DNA of 64,000 nucleotides from WRIS01 sp964345475 (lineage in GTDB: Bacteria > Actinomycetota > Coriobacteriia > Coriobacteriales > Eggerthellaceae), in NCBI GenBank assembly GCA_964345475.1, contig CAYFQW010000002.1:1-64000 (forward strand), in the 5' to 3' direction. Made by a program: the position numbers and the translations under genes. Shown here one piece after another: positions 60,498-64,000 of the stretch. Under the pieces are notes generated by a model, which did no database searches, had not been told where the DNA came from, and worked only from the letters and a program-made list of their open reading frames with translations. Positions within the stretch are counted from its first letter, which is position 1. Each line of letters starts with the position of its first letter.

Positions 60498-61550
60498 CTA
60501 TGTAAAGCTTAAATTCATGGCATCGCGACAATCTTCAATAGTGGCAACAGCCTTGGGGCGGGCCCTTTCAGCACCATTTTCTAAAATCTTCTTTGCGTAG
60601 CCAGGAATTTTGGCAAGTTCTTGGCGTTTTTCTCTAAAATCTGCGAAGTAAGAAACTAAGTCTTCGGCAAATTTCTTTTTATGGGCTACGCAACCGCAGC
60701 TTGCAGTTTTGCAACACTGTTCAAATTCTGAAATCACATTCGGGTCACCTATGAGGCGATGAATCTGATGAAGCGGGCAGATAGAAGGGTCACCTGGATC
60801 GGTCTTCCTTTGGCGGGCAGGGTCTGTCATGCATGACATGGCCTTGGTCCGCAAAGCTTCCTCGTCATCGGAAATAAAGATGGAGTTGCCATAACTTTTT
60901 GACATTTTTCTGCCATCAAGTCCGGGGACTTTGGCGCCTTCTTGTGCAATCAGGGCTTGGGGCTCTACGAGCGGGCCTGTGATTAAATCCTCCCCTTCGG
61001 CTCTCCCGTCTTTTACCACGTCTCCGTATATATAATTGAACCTTCGAACAATTTCACGATTTAATTCAAGGTGAGGCAGCTGATCTTCGCCCACAGGCAC
61101 CTTAGTGGCTCTCATAACGGCAATGTCTGCCGCCATAAGCATGGGATATTGGAAAAACCCAACATTGCCAAGATCCTTATCTTGAATATTTTCTTTTTGT
61201 TCTTTATAGGTCGGAACCCGTTCGAGCCAAGACATAGGGGTTACGAAAGCGAAGTACATATTCAGCTCTGCAGTTTCGCGGATGTCGGACTGACGGTAAA
61301 TCATCGATTTTTCTGGATCCATACCTGCAGCGCACCAATCAAGCACCATTTCTTCAGTGTACGTCTGGAGCGAAGAAGGATCGGCCCAATCGCTTGTGAG
61401 GGCATGCCAATCAGCGATAAAGAAGTATGCCTCTTCGTATTCGTGTTGGAGCTGCAACATATTTTGCAAGTTGCCAAACCAATGCCCCATATGCATTTTC
61501 CCTGTGGGACGGTAGCCTGTCAAAATTATCTCTTGCTCGGTTTGGTTCAT
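60498..61550 (-). CDS. trpS: Tryptophanyl-tRNA synthetase
   Basis: 350 residues from ATG 61550, which has AAAGGAACCTCT before it; an ATG 15 nt upstream overlaps the protease stop. Class I motifs: YRPTGKMHMGHWFGNL (the HIGH variant), and KMSKSYGNSIF (KMSKS). The tryptophan-specific core WLERVPTYKEQKENIQDKDLGNVGFFQYPMLMAADIAVM is present. Four extra cysteines in CPLHQIHRLIG and CCKTASCGCVAHKK near the C-terminus could bind metal. Confidence 0.97.
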   Translation of the reverse strand: MNQTEQEIILTGYRPTGKMHMGHWFGNLQNMLQLQHEYEEAYFFIADWHALTSDWADPSSLQTYTEEMVLDWCAAGMDPEKSMIYRQSDIRETAELNMYFAFVTPMSWLERVPTYKEQKENIQDKDLGNVGFFQYPMLMAADIAVMRATKVPVGEDQLPHLELNREIVRRFNYIYGDVVKDGRAEGEDLITGPLVEPQALIAQEGAKVPGLDGRKMSKSYGNSIFISDDEEALRTKAMSCMTDPARQRKTDPGDPSICPLHQIHRLIGDPNVISEFEQCCKTASCGCVAHKKKFAEDLVSYFADFREKRQELAKIPGYAKKILENGAERARPKAVATIEDCRDAMNLSFT

Positions 61551-61561
61551 AGAGGTTCCTT

Positions 61562-62260
61562 TCATGAAATAAGACTAGAGGGGAAGAGCAGGCCCGCAAG
61601 GTTTCCTGCTGTCCCCCGAAGATACATGCCCAGCACATCAAAACTAATTCCAAAATAACTAAAAATCAACGGTATACCAAATATAAGAATGAATAAAAAG
61701 GGAAGCGCATATCGCTGCATATGATAATACTGAGGGAGATATTTCTCTGGCAAAATAACTGCAAAAATGCTCGATCCATCTAAAGGGGGGATTGGCAAAA
61801 GATTGAAAAACATAAGATAGAGGTTGATAAGAGCAAAAGAAGGTAAAAACAGGTAGTAAAAATAGGCGAATATGAGGCTACCGGATACCAGATTGTCCGC
61901 AAATGGATACAAAGCCCAGGCTATACCGCCTGCAATCACCGCAAGCACTAGGTTCGCAAAGGGGCCGGCCAGGCCAACTATTAAGTCCCCTTTTCGAGGG
62001 TCTTTGAAGTAGGAGGGGTTGTACGGTACGGGTTTCGCATAGCCGAAAACTGGGCCGCCCGCAAGTATAAGAAGCCCGGGCAGAATAAGCGTACCAAAGG
62101 TATCAACATGCTTTAAGGGGTTTAAGCTGAGCCTTCCCTGCGACTTCGCCGTAGGATCTCCTAATTTGTATGCCGCCCAGCCATGCATAAGCTCATGGCA
62201 TACAATTGCTGGAACAAAGCATAAGATGCTTACCAGTATTTGGATAGTAAGAATTGACAT
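61562..62260 (-). CDS. Site-2-protease-like membrane metalloprotease (peptidase M50)
   Basis: 232 residues. HELMHG (zinc His pair with catalytic Glu) sits in the first helix after FVPAIVCHELMHGWAAYKLGD, and the second zinc motif is NLLPIPPLDGSSIF (PDG-type Asp). At least four hydrophobic segments are visible. The SREBP-like M50B type without PDZ domain; substrates unknown. The start is ATG 62260 by family length; an upstream in-frame start at 62302 overlaps trmL. Its neighbours are trmL (upstream) and trpS. Confidence 0.92.
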   Translation of the reverse strand: MSILTIQILVSILCFVPAIVCHELMHGWAAYKLGDPTAKSQGRLSLNPLKHVDTFGTLILPGLLILAGGPVFGYAKPVPYNPSYFKDPRKGDLIVGLAGPFANLVLAVIAGGIAWALYPFADNLVSGSLIFAYFYYLFLPSFALINLYLMFFNLLPIPPLDGSSIFAVILPEKYLPQYYHMQRYALPFLFILIFGIPLIFSYFGISFDVLGMYLRGTAGNLAGLLFPSSLIS

Positions 62261-62271
62261 AATGAAACAGT

Positions 62272-62754
62272 CTACCCTATCAGCGTATCTGTGAAGCCCC
62301 ATGAGCGTAAAACTTCATAAGAGGCAATAGCGACAGCGTTAGAGAGATTGAGGCTTCTCAATCCCTGCCGCATGGGAATTCGTACTGTGTTTTCTGGATA
62401 GCTTTGCAGTAAAGAGGGATCAAGCCCCGCACTTTCTTTCCCGAACAATAAAAATATTTCCTTTTTGGGGAAATTTGTTTCATACAGAGAGATATTTGAC
62501 TTATCACTCAACAGGTAAAACTCACTTTTTTCATGCTGTTCAAAAAAGTTCATCGTACTCGGGTACCGTTTGATTTCCACCTCGTCCCAATAGTCGAGGC
62601 CAGCTCGCTTAAGGTGCTTTTCACTTAATCTAAACCCTAAGGGCTCGACTAAGTGCAGGCTTGCTCCTATGCAAGCACAGGTGCGTGCTATATTTCCTGT
62701 ATTCGCAGGTATCTCTGGCTCGATGAGTACTATATGCATATGAGGCTCAGGCAT
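62272..62754 (-). CDS. trmL: tRNA (cytidine/uridine34-2'-O)-methyltransferase TrmL
   Basis: 160 residues of the SPOUT family. Motifs HIVLIEPEIPANTGNIARTCACIGASLHLVEPLGF, EIFLLFGKESAGLDPSLL, and the knot PMRQGLRSLNLSNAVAIASYEVLRSWG. It methylates the wobble position of tRNA-Leu isoacceptors. ATG 62754 overlaps the ABC-F stop by 8 nt; ATG 62739 is a shorter alternative. Confidence 0.96.
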   Translation of the reverse strand: MPEPHMHIVLIEPEIPANTGNIARTCACIGASLHLVEPLGFRLSEKHLKRAGLDYWDEVEIKRYPSTMNFFEQHEKSEFYLLSDKSNISLYETNFPKKEIFLLFGKESAGLDPSLLQSYPENTVRIPMRQGLRSLNLSNAVAIASYEVLRSWGFTDTLIG

Positions 62755-64000
62755 GGGATAATCCCGTCTGCTCGCCTGCTTCTGACTCGATCTCAAGAGT
62801 GAGAGCCAGCCATTCGTTCTCCCCTTCCGATATACGTTTTTTTATCAGAGCATGCTCGCGGATTATTTCGTTAGCAGCGTCTTCTTGTTGATAGAATTCG
62901 GGATCGGCCAAAATATCAAGCAGTTCGGACATGCGATTGTTGTCCTTTTCCATTTGATTTTCAAGCTCTGCAATGCGCTTACGATGCTCCTTGTAGACTG
63001 CGTATACTCTGTTACGAACCTCAGCCTCTCGGCGCTTCTGATCTTTTGTCTTGGGTGCCGAAACCTCTTCCTTGCTTGAATACGGGCTCGAGCTAAGCGC
63101 AGGGGCCGTATGTTTTGTATTGCTTTGCGTTCTATTTTTAGCTCGGTGTAACGAACCTGAGGTGCGGCTCTTGAAATTCTCGACACCGACATTACTTTCA
63201 GAGAGCTGTTCGTTTTCCTGACTTTTCTTAAAGAGATAGTAGTCATAATCGCCTTCATAGTTTGTGACCTTGCCCTGGTCGACTTCGATGATGCGATTAG
63301 CAATACTGGCTATCAAGTGTCGATCATGCGTTATAAAAACAATGGTACCTTCAAACACGGCGAGGGCTTGCTCTAAAATATCTGAACTCGCGATATCAAG
63401 ATGGTTGGTAGGTTCATCGAGGCACAATAAAGGAGCAGGAGCTACCAGCATTTTAGCCAGAGCCAACCTGCTTTTCTCTCCTCCTGAGAGCACCGCTACT
63501 TTCTTGTTGACATCATCTCCGCTAAAAAGGAATACCCCTAGTAAGCTTCTTACTTGGGAAATACTCCAACCAGGTGCTACGCCGTCGAGTTCTTCAAACA
63601 CCGTGTTTCCCAGGTTTAATTCTTCCAACTGATGCTGGGCGTAGTAGGTCTTTGTAACGTGGGCTCCGTACTCAATAGAGCCAGAGCTGGGTTCCAGCAC
63701 TCCAGCAATCATCTTAAGTAACGTTGATTTACCTGCTCCATTAGGGCCCACTAAGGCAATTTTTTCACCCCTGTATGCTTGTAACTTTAAATCTGTATAA
63801 ACGTTCTTGTTGCCATAGGATTTATCTACCCTATCTAATGAAACAACGAGATCGCCAGTGCGTGGTGGTTGCTTAAAATTAAAGTGTATTGTTTTATTCT
63901 TTTCAGGAATAAAGATGGGTTCCATTTTCTCGAGTTTTTTGATACGTTCCTGTACCTGTTTTGCCTTAGTTGCTTTGTAGCGGAAGCGTTCTATGAATTG
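62747..64000 (-). CDS. ABC-F family ATP-binding protein, 5' part missing at the window edge
   Basis: 418 codons including stop lie in the window; the gene continues beyond 64000. What is visible is the linker between the two ABC modules (QVQERIKKLEKMEPIF, basic), then the second ABC module: Walker A ALVGPNGAGKSTLLKMIAG, signature VAVLSGGEKSRLALAKML, Walker B LLCLDEPTNHLDIASSDIL and H-loop VFITHDRHLIASIANRI. After it a Ser/Lys-rich stretch and a coiled coil (ENQMEKDNNRMSELLDILADPEFYQQEDAAN) form the C-terminal extension of the ABC-F ribosome translation factors. Subfamily (Uup, EttA-like, Vga-like) cannot be settled without the first module. Confidence 0.95.
   Translation of the reverse strand, partial: QFIERFRYKATKAKQVQERIKKLEKMEPIFIPEKNKTIHFNFKQPPRTGDLVVSLDRVDKSYGNKNVYTDLKLQAYRGEKIALVGPNGAGKSTLLKMIAGVLEPSSGSIEYGAHVTKTYYAQHQLEELNLGNTVFEELDGVAPGWSISQVRSLLGVFLFSGDDVNKKVAVLSGGEKSRLALAKMLVAPAPLLCLDEPTNHLDIASSDILEQALAVFEGTIVFITHDRHLIASIANRIIEVDQGKVTNYEGDYDYYLFKKSQENEQLSESNVGVENFKSRTSGSLHRAKNRTQSNTKHTAPALSSSPYSSKEEVSAPKTKDQKRREAEVRNRVYAVYKEHRKRIAELENQMEKDNNRMSELLDILADPEFYQQEDAANEIIREHALIKKRISEGENEWLALTLEIESEAGEQTGLSHA

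Noticed and set aside
1..64000. Mobile elements, CRISPR arrays, toxin-antitoxin, restriction or other defence genes
   Set aside because: No transposase, integrase of phage type, regular repeat-spacer array or defence-family motif is visible. The one tyrosine recombinase fits a chromosomal Xer enzyme and sits in a housekeeping cluster.

Overview
The window is a dense block of bacterial housekeeping genes. By eye the base composition is slightly AT-rich. All genes are on the minus strand except gdhA and rpmB. Several traits point to a low-GC actinobacterium of class Coriobacteriia, possibly a Cryptobacterium- or Eggerthella-like organism: a two-subunit glycyl-tRNA synthetase, a PPDK with its kinase/phosphorylase, the order rpmF-plsX-rnc-smc-ftsY-ffh, zinc-binding L28 and L32, a DUF2510 protein, and an RNase HI/QueD fusion. 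This placement is inference from gene content. A run of exactly 100 N inside uvrC marks a draft-assembly gap.

Layout from left to right. (1) 1-1.8 kb: 5' end of rapZ and a gapped uvrC. (2) 2-3.5 kb: gdhA alone on the plus strand, ended by two hairpins. (3) 3.5-7.8 kb: an anchored hypothetical protein, a GNAT acetyltransferase and uvrA. (4) 8-14.3 kb: rnhB-yraN-comM-dprA-trmFO-xer, read right to left; it covers RNA-primer removal, DNA uptake, a tRNA methylation and site-specific recombination. (5) 14.4-17.2 kb: rplS with its own terminator, azlCD and a dGTPase-like gene. (6) 17.3-26.5 kb: rpsP-khpA-rimM-trmD-lepB-glyQ-glyS-ppsR-ppdK, one run from a promoter before rpsP to a terminator after ppdK. 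(7) 26.6-42.2 kb: DUF2510 protein, asp23-like, fakA-like, recG, rsmD, coaD, a coiled-coil protein, DUF177, rpmF, plsX, rnc, smc, ftsY, ffh, with a terminator after ffh. (8) 42.2-42.9 kb: a 480-bp regulatory-looking gap, then rpmB and a long bidirectional terminator. (9) 42.9-64 kb: ABC-F, trmL, M50 protease, trpS, scpA, scpB, rlu, tyrA, aroA, cmk, plsC, ispH, DUF512, der, plsY, gpsA, rpe, a cysteine desulfurase, a PHP phosphatase, Nif3-like, a zinc ribbon protein and rnhA-queD.

The genes fall into a few functional groups. Translation and ribosome assembly: rpsP, rplS, rpmB, rpmF, rimM, trmD, der, rlu, trpS and glyQS. Co-translational targeting: ffh, ftsY and lepB. Chromosome segregation and repair: smc, scpAB, recG, uvrA, uvrC, rnhA, rnhB and xer. 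Phospholipid synthesis: plsX, plsY, gpsA, plsC and a fakA-like kinase. Aromatic amino acids: aroA and tyrA.

I found no CRISPR array, prophage, insertion sequence, toxin-antitoxin pair or defence island, and no tRNA or rRNA gene. The most interesting signals are small. They are an RNase HI-QueD fusion that keeps a perfect internal ribosome-binding site and start for the QueD half, an 8-codon leader-like ORF with a sequestering hairpin upstream of rpmB, paired 23-bp-spaced repeats at the rpmB promoter, and conserved N-terminal coding sequence lying upstream of the first usable start codon in both rnhB and recG.
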